Origin: Methanoregulaceae archaeon | GTDB lineage: Archaea; Halobacteriota; Methanomicrobia; Methanomicrobiales; Methanospirillaceae | Assembly (NCBI GenBank): GCA_015660885.1 | Contig: JACTUB010000001.1 | Location: 62,001 to 126,000 of the forward strand | Reading direction: 5' to 3' | DNA length: 64,000 bases | Shown: positions 20,174-27,961 of the stretch, in pieces | How positions within the stretch are numbered: the first letter of the stretch is position 1 | Layout of the letters: every line of letters begins with the position of its first letter | Program-made: the position numbers and the translations under genes | The notes under the pieces: generated by a model | What the model was told of the DNA's origin: nothing | The model's database searches: none | What the model saw: only the letters and a program-made list of their open reading frames with translations

Positions 20174-21643
20174 ATGTTCGTCGAAAAACTGGATGTGCCA
20201 CTCTCTTTAACTTTTGATGATGTGCTGCTCGAACCCCGGGAATCCTGGCTTGAACCTGCCGACGCAGATACACACTCAAAGTTTTCGAAAAAAATCAATC
20301 TGAACATCCCGCTTGTGTCCGCCGCTATGGACACGGTTACCGAAGCCTCCATGGCGATAGCACTCGCCCGCGAAGGGGGAATCGGGGTAATCCACCGGAA
20401 TATGACGCCTGAACGTGAGCTGCAGGAAGTTATTTTCGTAAAACAGGCAGAAGAACTGATTGAACGTGATGTGCTCTTCGTAGAGGATACTGCTACGGTC
20501 TCGGACGCCGAACGTCTGATGCACCAGTATAGTATCGGCGGGGTTCCCGTCGTAGATAAAGGGAAGATTATCGGGATTGTCAGCCGGCGTGACGTCCGGG
20601 CTATAGTTACCAAACGGGGTGATGAAAAGATCACCTCAATAATGACCAGAAAACCTATTGTCGCCGATGAAGCGATCACTGCGGAAAAAGCACTCGAAAT
20701 AATGTATACAAACAAGGTCGAACGGCTCCCGGTCGTCAATAATAAGGGTAAACTTCTTGGTATCATTACGATGCAGGATATTCTCGAGAGACGCCAGTAC
20801 CCGCTCGCGACCCGTGATACGAAAGGCAACCTCCGGGTGGCTGCAGCAGTCGGGCCCTTCGATTTTTCACGCGCCGAACTGCTCGACCAGAACAATGTGG
20901 ATGTACTTGTAGTAGATTGTGCCCATGGCCACAATATGAAAGTTGTCGCAGCAGTTAAAGACATAAAGGGCAGCATGAAAGCAGAGATTATTGCCGGGAA
21001 CATCGCAACCCGTGCAGGAGCGGAAGCCCTTGTCGGTGCCGGTGTCGACGGGATCAAAGTCGGCATTGGTCCGGGCTCGATCTGTACGACCCGGATCGTT
21101 GCGGGCACGGGTGTTCCCCAGATAACTGCAATTGCACAAGTTGCGGACATCGCCCGCGAGGCAGATATCCCGATAATCGCAGATGGCGGTGTACGATTCA
21201 GTGGTGATGTGGCGAAAGCGATTGCCGCCGGAGCTGATACCGTTATGATGGGCAGCATGTTTGCGGGGACTGATGAAGCACCCGGCAAGGTAATCACCAT
21301 CAAAGGGCGACGCTATAAACAATACCGGGGAATGGGATCTCTTGGCGTCATGAGTACCGGACAGTCGAGTGACCGGTACTTCCAGAAGAAAGATATCGGC
21401 AGCAGCAAATTCGTGCCTGAAGGTGTTGAAGGTGTCACTCCCTACGTGGGTCATGTCAGGGAAGTCATGTACCAGCTTGTAGGCGGTCTTAAATCAGCGA
21501 TGGGGTATACAGGTTCAAAGACAATTTCTGAAATGCAGAAGAATGCGAAATTTATCCGGATCACCAATGCCGGCATGACCGAGAGTCACCCGCACAATAT
21601 CCTTATTACGGATGAAGCACCGAACTACCGTTTGTTTGAATAA
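20174..21643 (+). CDS. guaB: IMP dehydrogenase
   Basis: 489 residues; oxidises IMP to XMP, the committed step to GMP. The barrel is split by a CBS pair at about residues 95-210 ([21 protein letters not shown] and [20 protein letters not shown]). The catalytic Cys loop is [18 protein letters not shown], and the mobile flap follows [12 protein letters not shown]. The C-terminal tail is normal. It follows mfnB by 3 nt. Confidence 0.97.
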   Translation: MFVEKLDVPLSLTFDDVLLEPRESWLEPADADTHSKFSKKINLNIPLVSAAMDTVTEASMAIALAREGGIGVIHRNMTPERELQEVIFVKQAEELIERDVLFVEDTATVSDAERLMHQYSIGGVPVVDKGKIIGIVSRRDVRAIVTKRGDEKITSIMTRKPIVADEAITAEKALEIMYTNKVERLPVVNNKGKLLGIITMQDILERRQYPLATRDTKGNLRVAAAVGPFDFSRAELLDQNNVDVLVVDCAHGHNMKVVAAVKDIKGSMKAEIIAGNIATRAGAEALVGAGVDGIKVGIGPGSICTTRIVAGTGVPQITAIAQVADIAREADIPIIADGGVRFSGDVAKAIAAGADTVMMGSMFAGTDEAPGKVITIKGRRYKQYRGMGSLGVMSTGQSSDRYFQKKDIGSSKFVPEGVEGVTPYVGHVREVMYQLVGGLKSAMGYTGSKTISEMQKNAKFIRITNAGMTESHPHNILITDEAPNYRLFE

Positions 21644-21935
21644 TTTTTAAAAAATTAATAAAACGAAGCATAAACCGAATCTCAGCTATAAAAACAATAT
21701 TAAAATTTTTTGTTGCCTTGAAACCTTGTCCATGCCCCGACTGTTATTTCATTACACCCCGTATCCTTCTTCTGTCCAAAAAACGGACATTGAATAACAG
21801 AGGCAACCGGGCATGATATCGAATATGCAGCAGATTCAATCCTTCAGATACAGGTTGAAAATCCTGCAGGACGTGTGGCCTGAGATACTAAAAAGACCTG
21901 AAATTGAATGAGATTATATAAAAAAAATTAAATTC

Positions 21936-22217
21936 TCAGTCGGAATGTTCTTCAATTTTTTTCCGGATAACATCATGAACGTAATTACCGACTTCCCTCT
22001 GAACTACAATCTTTTCGGGAAAACTCTGAATAAATTTTCGGTATTTTTTATTATTTTCTGCAATCCGGTTTAGCATATCCCAACCAATATCCCCATTTCT
22101 ATCATTGGTGTCATTAGATGCAAAAAAATTATATTTTTCAAACAGTTCATCCCACTTGCTCAAAGATTTTGTCAGAATTTTTTCAACACAGATTTTTTGA
22201 TCAATGGATATTGTCAT
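21936..22217 (-). CDS. Small hypothetical protein
   Basis: 93 residues, AT-rich, charged and probably helical, with no known family. ATG 22217 is preceded on the minus strand by a TATA-like TTAAATAAAT at about 22229-22238. That spacing is short for a leaderless start, but it is the only promoter-like signal in the area. It sits at the left boundary of the accessory stretch and may be an orphan gene. Confidence 0.5.
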   Translation of the reverse strand: MTISIDQKICVEKILTKSLSKWDELFEKYNFFASNDTNDRNGDIGWDMLNRIAENNKKYRKFIQSFPEKIVVQREVGNYVHDVIRKKIEEHSD

Positions 22218-22469
22218 CACTAATAATCATTTATTTAAGTTGAATATTTTTTTTTCAGGTTATAAAAAAATAAAACACAATTTTCATATTCTTTTTACTT
22301 TTCCTTAAAAGATTCATCACGTTAAAATTTGAGTATTATTTTGTTAATTTACCCAGCAGTTGAAAAGGCTATTTTGTTTTGAGGGAATTAATTTGTTTGA
22401 TTGATAAGGTGTTCAGCCGAAAAAATTATTGTTTATTATGAACTGCTTTCTCCAAAACCAAAAAAAGAG

Positions 22470-22895
22470 ACTCCCCTCACCACCCCTCACTCAACCCAAG
22501 GAGGGGGTACCCCCCTGCCTGCATACTCAACTCCTTCATTTCCCGCAAAACAACGTCGGAGAACTTCAATAGCCAGCCGGACCAGACAGGGGGGGTACCC
22601 CATCTCACGGCAAATCGATGACCCCCTCCCCTCCTTGTTGGGGGTAAAGGGCATACCCCCCTCCTATCCCCATCCTCAGCCTGGAAAAGGGCACCCACCA
22701 CTATTCAAATTTCCACCTTCCGAGGGTGGGCTCGACATTCATTCCCTCTGTTTCCTGTGCGAAGGGGGGTACCCCCCACTATATGGGAGTGGGGGGATCC
22801 CCGATCGGTCTGAACAAGCTCTACCCCCCTTCCCCTCCTTGTTCCGGGAAAAAGATGCACCCCCTCCTACCCCCCCCAAGGATGGGGGCAGAATT
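22470..22895. repeat. Block of G/C-tract palindromes and imperfect repeats
   Basis: In an otherwise AT-rich stretch this block carries many runs of 5-8 C or G. Perfect palindromes centred on TA or AT occur at 22503-22514, around 22591-22601, 22764-22777 and 22793-22802. An imperfect repeat of about 50 nt (C-run, TCCCCTCCTTGTT, G-rich bit, AAA, then CCCCCTCCTA) occurs at 22621-22671 and again at 22823-22880. An open frame 22401-22985 crosses it, but its Pro/Gly-rich product follows the repeats and is not a convincing protein. Confidence 0.7.
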
Positions 22896-23112
22896 TCATG
22901 GAGTGTCAACGATAATCTTCCCTCTCTATTCCTGATACCCTGGGATCTCATGCTGGATTTCCTCATAAAAAGCCCAATTTGTTAAAATAGTCTCAATTTG
23001 AGGAGATTATAATGCCATCCAACGCATCTTAACACGGTTTGGCAGGCATCTTTTTTGTTCGTCCGCCATTTGGCTTAAGCGATTTTTAACGTGGCATAAA
23101 ACCCCTGTTTTC

Positions 23113-23137
23113 AAAAAAGCCAATATAGGCTTTTTTT
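23113..23137 (+). terminator. Terminator-like hairpin with T-run
   Basis: AAAAAAGCC, six nt, then GGCTTTTTTT: a short GC stem flanked by A- and T-tracts, readable on either strand. No gene ends close by on either strand, so it may mark the end of an unrecognised small RNA or a decayed gene. Confidence 0.4.
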
Positions 23138-23168
23138 GAGATTTTAGGCTATATTATCGCTCAGATGG

Positions 23169-23208
23169 GATCCGGGCATTTTGCGGGGTTTTCTATAATT
23201 GCCCGGAT
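23169..23208. repeat. 10-bp inverted repeat (stem-loop)
   Basis: GATCCGGGCA at 23169-23178 and its exact reverse complement TGCCCGGATC at 23200-23209 enclose 21 nt. It could form a strong stem in RNA, or be the end of a decayed element. The area 22900-23776 has no other convincing gene. A fragment at about 23570-23668 reads as about 37 residues without a start codon. Confidence 0.5.
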
Positions 23209-23776
23209 CGATAAACCGGAGGTTTTTATGGGTTTTTGGGGGTGGTACTCCATATTTTGGTATGCTATGTTGTGTATGTTGAATGATGGGTCATAAATAA
23301 TGACGATATAATCCTCGTGAAAAAGCCGACGCTGAAAATCACAATTAAATAATTTTTTGGTCAATCCAATTTCTCATTGCATCTAAATAGTGTTTAAAGC
23401 ATATTCAACGGGTCTTTAATGCATTGGTATGGAAAGAAAACTGGTACTGAAAAAAAGAAGATTTACAAACTTGAACCACCGTTTGTCCTATTTGTTATAA
23501 AGTAAATCTTCTCGGTTCGAAGTATTGTTCTGATTGTATGTATCCTCTAAACTGATAAGAAAAAAGCAAAAGTTCAGAATACCTCCCAGAGATTACAGGA
23601 ATTATTTGCCGAGAAACCCAAAGCTGAAATTATTTTCTTCAATCTTATGAAAGAATTGAAAGTATAAGAAAAATATTTTCCTCGTTTCAGGATTCAATTG
23701 ATTTTTTTTTGAATTTGTATCAGAAAACGATGTTCCTAAAAACTGTTGGTGACAACAAAAAACCAGATTATTATGC

Positions 23777-23929
23777 ATGTGGATTGCAGTTCTTTTTCTA
23801 ATTGCTGTTGCGATATTTTATGCATTTAGTATTAATTTTACTACAATAATCGCTCCATTGACTGGAGTATTTACCTCAGGGATTGGAGCATTTTTCGGGG
23901 CATTACTTGGAGAAAGCACAAAAAAGTAG
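23777..23929 (+). CDS. 50-residue membrane peptide
   Basis: ATG 23777 opens a 50-residue frame ending TAG at 23927-23929. Residues 2-20 form a hydrophobic segment, and residues 25-44 form a second, Gly-rich one (GVFTSGIGAFFGALLG), followed by a short polar tail. The pattern resembles small one- or two-pass membrane proteins; no function can be assigned. The reading frame is closed immediately upstream, so this start is the only good one. No clear ribosome-binding site is seen. Confidence 0.45.
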   Translation: MWIAVLFLIAVAIFYAFSINFTTIIAPLTGVFTSGIGAFFGALLGESTKK

Positions 23930-23946
23930 TTAATTTTTAAAAAAAA

Positions 23947-24369
23947 TTATCGGATTTCTTCGGGTTTTACAAAGACAATACCAACAATCAGTACGGCAAG
24001 GAGTGCGACTGTTGCAAACATCTGGATAGGATCACCACCGCTGACGTTATAGATGAGCACATGACGCACCAAGCCCGTGAGCCCTGCAACGAGAAGCGCC
24101 CGGACTTCGACATGCTTTGTCTTGAAGTAGACAGTCACTGTCTCGAACAGGACGATGATCGTGATTGTAAGGAGCAATGCAGTGAGGACACTGGTCAGCC
24201 CGTTTGCAAAGTCACGTGAAACGATCATCTGGACCATTATCTGCACCGCATCATAGACCGAGAATATTGCAATGATCGTAAGGAGTAGTGCGACGATCAT
24301 GTACAATATCATCGGGACCATCGCAAAAAAACGAACGATTAGATTGAATGACGAATTGTTTTCCGGCAT
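23947..24369 (-). CDS. PsiE-like membrane protein
   Basis: 140 residues, four hydrophobic segments. The order and the motif GLVRHVLIYNVSG near residue 100 fit the phosphate-starvation-inducible PsiE family, which is structurally simple and functionally unclear. ATG 24369 has a good ribosome-binding site (GGAGAAATTG) in front, so a TTG one codon upstream is unlikely. It sits inside the accessory stretch but its base composition is like the core genome. Confidence 0.75.
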   Translation of the reverse strand: MPENNSSFNLIVRFFAMVPMILYMIVALLLTIIAIFSVYDAVQIMVQMIVSRDFANGLTSVLTALLLTITIIVLFETVTVYFKTKHVEVRALLVAGLTGLVRHVLIYNVSGGDPIQMFATVALLAVLIVGIVFVKPEEIR

Positions 24370-24538
24370 CAATTTCTCCTCTGTTGGCTACTTATGGTGT
24401 GGAATCGGAGCAGTATAAAGTGTTGGGTCTTGTTCCAGTCTGGGCATAAGAAATAATTAGAAACACACACTAGATTTTGTTTTTAATTTGTCAATTGCTG
24501 ATTATATTTTATGAAAAATATACATAATTTTGTATTAA

Positions 24539-24770
24539 AAATCAGTCATCACACGGAACTGGTCAATCTTTTCCTTATCGAGTTTGTCGATAAATTCATC
24601 AGCCTCATGTTTAATATCTTTGCTTGCGGTAATTGCACGCCCGACAACAAGGATGTCCGCCCCGGCTTTGAGTGCGTCTTTTACTACGTTCACCCGAACG
24701 CCCCCGGCAGTTGCGACAAGAAGTTTCCCTCCTGCCGCTTTCTTGATCGCAGCAATGTCTCCCCAGGCAT
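24539..24770 (-). pseudogene. Truncated 3' fragment of fae-hps (hexulose-6-phosphate synthase end)
   Basis: 232 nt align without gaps to the 3' end of the intact fae-hps at 26025-26256, with 9 mismatches (about 96% identity). In the fae-hps frame the fragment stays open to its own TAA, covering about the last 76 residues. Seven differences are silent and two change residues (Ala to Glu, Glu to Lys). It has no start and no 5' part, so it cannot make the enzyme. The pattern suggests it came from a functional allele, not from neutral decay of a local copy. Confidence 0.9.
24539..24770. repeat. Left copy of 232-bp direct repeat
   Basis: Same orientation as the right copy (26025-26256). The match begins at AAATCAGTCATC and stops abruptly after CCCCAGGCAT. 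The 1254 nt between the copies hold two genes and no recognisable recombinase. Confidence 0.92.
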
Positions 24771-24993
24771 ACGAAACTGAAGAGGGGATTGTATAAGGTT
24801 AATTTTTATAAATTCATAGAGAATTAGTTTAAAATCGTGAAAGAAAAGAGAATTCCACAAATAATTTCAACAGGTATTGAACGGTAATAAATTTTTTTAA
24901 GTTCTTCTTTTGCCCATTGCATTATCGTTTTTTATATGGTTAGAGATTCAATTGGAAGAAATGTCTGAACATGGAGCGTTGACGCCGACTACT

Positions 24994-25722
24994 TCATTCA
25001 ATATACAGTCTCAACGCAGGTGCGACCTTCTTGAGATCCTCAGCCACCATTTTGCCCATCACGTCCGCACCCTTCGGCGAAAGATGTGTCTTGTCTGAGT
25101 TGACCGGCTGCTGACCCGGCGCTGGTGCGGGGCCAAAATCAAATTCCTCGCTCACCCGTGGACCCAACCGGTTCAGCACCTCGATGCTGCGGGTGTGCAA
25201 ATCGATCAAGGGAACCGCTTTCTGTTCCGCCAGCTTTTTCACCGCATCGACGTAGGGCACTAAGTCGCTCTTGATCTTGCCCTCCGGCGTGAAATGCCGA
25301 CGGGTCATCGAAGTCACCAGAACCGGCTTTGCCCCGGCGGCACGAGCTTCGTCGACGTACCTGGCCATGAATTGCGGGTATGTCGTGACGGGGTCTGTTT
25401 CCTGCTTCGGTCCCTTGCCGGGCACATCGTTATGACCAAACTGAATCAGCACGTAGTCCGGTTTTTCGGCCAACGCCTTTACCCACCAACCCTGATTGAT
25501 GAAGCTCTTCGAACTACGTCCGCTCTTCGCCCAATTGATGCAGGTGACGCCCGGCTTCAGCAGCTTCTTGAACCCCGGGCCCCACCCTTTAATGTCAGTG
25601 ACCGTCGAATCGCCGACTAACACGATCTTGATTCTGGTCTCGGGATGACTGGCCGAAGCAGGCACACCGTTTGCGGGCCGTTGCTTGAACCACTTTGACA
25701 AAGTCAGAATTACTTGTGTCAT
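24994..25722 (-). CDS. SGNH/GDSL hydrolase, rhamnogalacturonan-acetylesterase-like
   Basis: 242 residues from ATG 25722 (ATG 25743 is also possible). SGNH blocks are complete: VLVGDSTVTD (Ser nucleophile), GRSSKSF, QFGHNDVPGKGP, and DKTHLSPKGA (Asp/His). This is the layout of bacterial rhamnogalacturonan or acetylxylan esterases, which remove acetyl groups from plant polysaccharides. The usual bacterial signal peptide is missing. The gene is visibly more GC-rich than its surroundings and sits between the two fae-hps repeat copies, which points to horizontal acquisition. A longer frame to 25839 would run into the next gene. Confidence 0.85.
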   Translation of the reverse strand: MTQVILTLSKWFKQRPANGVPASASHPETRIKIVLVGDSTVTDIKGWGPGFKKLLKPGVTCINWAKSGRSSKSFINQGWWVKALAEKPDYVLIQFGHNDVPGKGPKQETDPVTTYPQFMARYVDEARAAGAKPVLVTSMTRRHFTPEGKIKSDLVPYVDAVKKLAEQKAVPLIDLHTRSIEVLNRLGPRVSEEFDFGPAPAPGQQPVNSDKTHLSPKGADVMGKMVAEDLKKVAPALRLYIE

Positions 25723-25792
25723 GGTAAAAAAATTGAACTGCATATTCGCGTTCTTTTGGCAGATCTCACCCAAAACGTATGAAAGTATGTGG

Positions 25793-25933
25793 CTAAATGT
25801 CTTTTTTGAACTGCCCGCAATCAGTACACATCCAAGCACATGGTACGAAAGTAGAGTTTACCCTTTTATAAAGTCTCTGCATGTTTGCACCGCATTTTGG
25901 ATGATCACATTTCGGGTGTTTTAGGTCTGGCAT
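25793..25933 (-). CDS. 46-residue zinc-ribbon protein
   Basis: ATG 25933 to TAG 25793-25795. Metal-binding pairs read KCDHPKCGAN near the N-terminus and CAWMCTDCGQF near the C-terminus, a typical rubredoxin-like zinc ribbon. Such tiny ribbons are common in methanogens and their function is unknown. The palindrome-like GTATAC lies just upstream (about 25939-25944). It ends 70 nt before the esterase gene and is part of the segment between the direct repeats. Confidence 0.7.
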   Translation of the reverse strand: MPDLKHPKCDHPKCGANMQRLYKRVNSTFVPCAWMCTDCGQFKKDI

Positions 25934-26020
25934 AATAGTTGTATACAACCTATTACCTGAAAAAAAGTAATCTGGATGTTTTACGGAGTCTATTTTAACC
26001 CCAAAAACATACTGACATAT

Positions 26021-27202
26021 TTAGAAATCAGTCATCACACGGAACTGGTCAATCTCTTCCTTATCGAGTTTGTCGATAAACTCATCAGCCGCATGTTTAA
26101 TATCTTTGCTTGCGGTAATTGCACGCCCGACAACAAGAATATCCGCCCCGGCTTTGAGTGCGTCTTTTACTACGTTCACCCGTACGCCCCCGGCAGTTGC
26201 GACAAGAAGTTTTCCTCCTGCCGCTTTCTTGATTGCAGCGATGTCTCCCCAGGCATGGGCGGTGTCTTCAGTATCAATCGCACGATGGAGTTCCACGATA
26301 TCGGGCTTTACTTTCAGCTTCTCGATCACCTTTGCAGGGTTCTGGACATTCAACATATCCACAACAGAGTATATGCCGACTTTCCGGGCTTCGGCTATTG
26401 CTTTCTCCATGGTGGATACAGGAGCAAGGCCTGATACGACGACAGCATCCGATGAGGCATCCGCTGCCATTCGCGCTTCGAGATTACCGGTGTCAAGGAT
26501 CTTCATATCAGCAATAATAAAGGCATTGGGGCGCAGCTTCCTTAACTCTGAAATGATGCCAAGCCCGAACTTTTTGATCAAGGGCGTTCCTGCCTCAATG
26601 ATGAGATGGTCATTCTGGGGAAGTTCCCTGAGCACCGATGCAACTTTACCCATATCAACCAGATCAAGCGCTACCTGAAGATAGGGCGGGTCCCAGAGAC
26701 GCTGTACCTTGAATCCCATGATTGCATGAGCGGCGCGATCTTTTTCATAGATGAGCGTCTTTGCGTCAGGGAACTTTTCCAGTGAACGGTGAATCGCAAG
26801 CTTCGTGGCGCCATAATTATACCGGTAAATTTTATTATAATCCTGTGCATCCGGGTGAACAAACGCGGATGCAAGAATGACGACTTTTTCGATATCAATA
26901 TCGGTAAAAACACCCTCTTCGACACAATCAGCGACTGCTTTTGCGACAGCAGCCTGAACCGGTCCGAACATTTCGTTTACCTGTGTCATAGTCTTAAGGG
27001 TAACCTTCGGGATGACAAGGGTCACCGGTTTTGTCAGCAGGTTCGGGCGGATGACCGCAAGAAGTGGTGTGTGACCGGCAGATAGTTGCGATACCGCGTG
27101 AGCAAATGCGGTTCCGATGGGACCTTCCTTGTCCCCCATTAAAAGGTCAATGTGTGCAACTTCTGCACCATCGCCGATAAGTGCTTCTCCAACAAGATAC
27201 AT
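26021..27202 (-). CDS. fae-hps: Bifunctional formaldehyde-activating enzyme / 3-hexulose-6-phosphate synthase
   Basis: 393 residues, a fusion typical of methanogens. The N-terminal Fae part (about 1-160) carries the conserved His in EVAHIDLLMGDKEGPIG; it joins formaldehyde to tetrahydromethanopterin. The C-terminal Hps part (about 170-390) has the barrel motifs ADMKILDTGNLEARMA and VATAGGVRVNVV. Methanogens are thought to run the pathway toward pentose phosphates. ATG 27202 has ACGGAGTATTCC in front as ribosome-binding site. The last 232 nt are duplicated at 24539-24770. Confidence 0.96.
   Translation of the reverse strand: MYLVGEALIGDGAEVAHIDLLMGDKEGPIGTAFAHAVSQLSAGHTPLLAVIRPNLLTKPVTLVIPKVTLKTMTQVNEMFGPVQAAVAKAVADCVEEGVFTDIDIEKVVILASAFVHPDAQDYNKIYRYNYGATKLAIHRSLEKFPDAKTLIYEKDRAAHAIMGFKVQRLWDPPYLQVALDLVDMGKVASVLRELPQNDHLIIEAGTPLIKKFGLGIISELRKLRPNAFIIADMKILDTGNLEARMAADASSDAVVVSGLAPVSTMEKAIAEARKVGIYSVVDMLNVQNPAKVIEKLKVKPDIVELHRAIDTEDTAHAWGDIAAIKKAAGGKLLVATAGGVRVNVVKDALKAGADILVVGRAITASKDIKHAADEFIDKLDKEEIDQFRVMTDF
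26025..26256. repeat. Right copy of 232-bp direct repeat (inside fae-hps)
   Basis: The 3'-terminal 232 nt of the intact fae-hps, matched by 24539-24770. The gene reads straight through this copy, so whichever event made the repeat left a complete enzyme. Confidence 0.92.
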
Positions 27203-27242
27203 GGAATACTCCGTTCGTTGTTATTATGTGTTTGTCAGCTAT

Positions 27243-27254
27243 GATAAATTTATC
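27243..27254. promoter_or_regulatory. Perfect 12-nt palindrome upstream of fae-hps
   Basis: GATAAATTTATC is a perfect palindrome about 40 nt upstream of the fae-hps ATG. On the minus strand it overlaps a TATA-like ATAAATTTAT. It could be simply the TATA box or an operator next to it. Confidence 0.4.
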
Positions 27255-27468
27255 AAACGATGTTCCTGATCTCAGCAACACCCACGTTGAAAAAAATGAG
27301 CATCGTATGTTTTTTCTGACGGAAATTGAAAGCCGTAGGGTTTCATTTGCTGAAAGCAGGGATTTTCAAATCCATAAAATTTCATGGAGAAATTTTCGAC
27401 AATAATGATCTTTTCAACGATCTTCAGATTACAGAAAAATTCCCGACCCGGGAATCAGACAGAAAATG

Positions 27469-27681
27469 TGGGGTTGGTGAGATTTGAACTCACGATCGAC
27501 GGGTCTCTCCGACATGCATCAGTGCTCCAACGGGTCATCATCAACCATCAGGAACAAGTCCCGATGTTCTTTCCGAAGATATCAGAAAGATCAATTCAGC
27601 AGACCCATGGTTCATCATCTGCAGCACACGAACGCAAAGACCGCTGGAGCCCGTCGCCATTCCGGGCTAGGCCACAACCCC
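27469..27681 (-). tRNA. tRNA-Trp (CCA) with a 139-nt box C/D intron
   Basis: The mature tRNA folds fully: acceptor GGGGTTG/CAACCCC, D stem GCC/GGC, anticodon stem ACGGG/CCCGT, T arm GTGAG/CTCAC, discriminator A; CCA is not encoded. The loop CTCCAG-A gives anticodon CCA at 27645-27647. An intron at 27505-27643 lies at the canonical 37/38 position with bulge-helix-bulge pairing CUCC/GGAG. The intron holds boxes C (27612-27618), D' (27596-27599), C' (about 27535-27543) and D (27519-27522), as in haloarchaeal tRNA-Trp. Confidence 0.93.
27505..27643 (-). ncRNA. Box C/D guide RNA inside the tRNA-Trp intron
   Basis: Two guides are readable. Upstream of D', GGGTCTG pairs with CAGACCC of the spliced anticodon arm; the fifth nucleotide before D' faces C39. 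Upstream of D, TTGGAGC pairs with GCUCCAG, the last pair being a U-G wobble; the fifth nucleotide before D faces C34. By the box C/D +5 rule these predict 2'-O-methylation of C34 and C39, the sites (34 and 39) known for the Haloferax intron. Confidence 0.85.
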
Positions 27682-27961
27682 CCGGTCACGCAGGTAAGAA
27701 ATTTACCGGCAGCTGACTGTACAAAATCGCGCTAAATTAACTTAATAGTTTTCCTTATACAGGCCGGATTACCATTAAAAATTTAAGGGAATCCCCCCGC
27801 TTATTTTGAGATACCTGCACCTGCTCAATAGGGGGTGAGGGATTGTAATAGTGATAGTGTCCTGCAGAATAAGATCAGCATATTTTTTCATCTGGTATAT
27901 GAGCAATCCGGCAGTATCATATCATTAATCATATATCCTGTTCTCCCCCCATATTTTAGGG

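Noticed and set aside
22401..22985. 194-residue plus-strand frame across the G/C palindrome block
   Set aside because: Its Pro/Gly-rich product is dictated by the C- and G-runs, opposing frames are also open, and there is no ribosome-binding site; treated as repeat.
23161..23364. 67-residue minus-strand frame
   Set aside because: Covers the 10-bp inverted repeat, no start signals and no plausible fold.
24511..24796. Plus-strand frames of 70-89 residues over the left repeat copy
   Set aside because: They are antisense to the fae-hps fragment, and the same frames exist opposite the intact gene.
24994..25839. Long N-terminal extension of the esterase to ATG 25839
   Set aside because: It would overlap the zinc-ribbon gene on the same strand and adds AT-rich, non-homologous residues; the start was placed at 25722.
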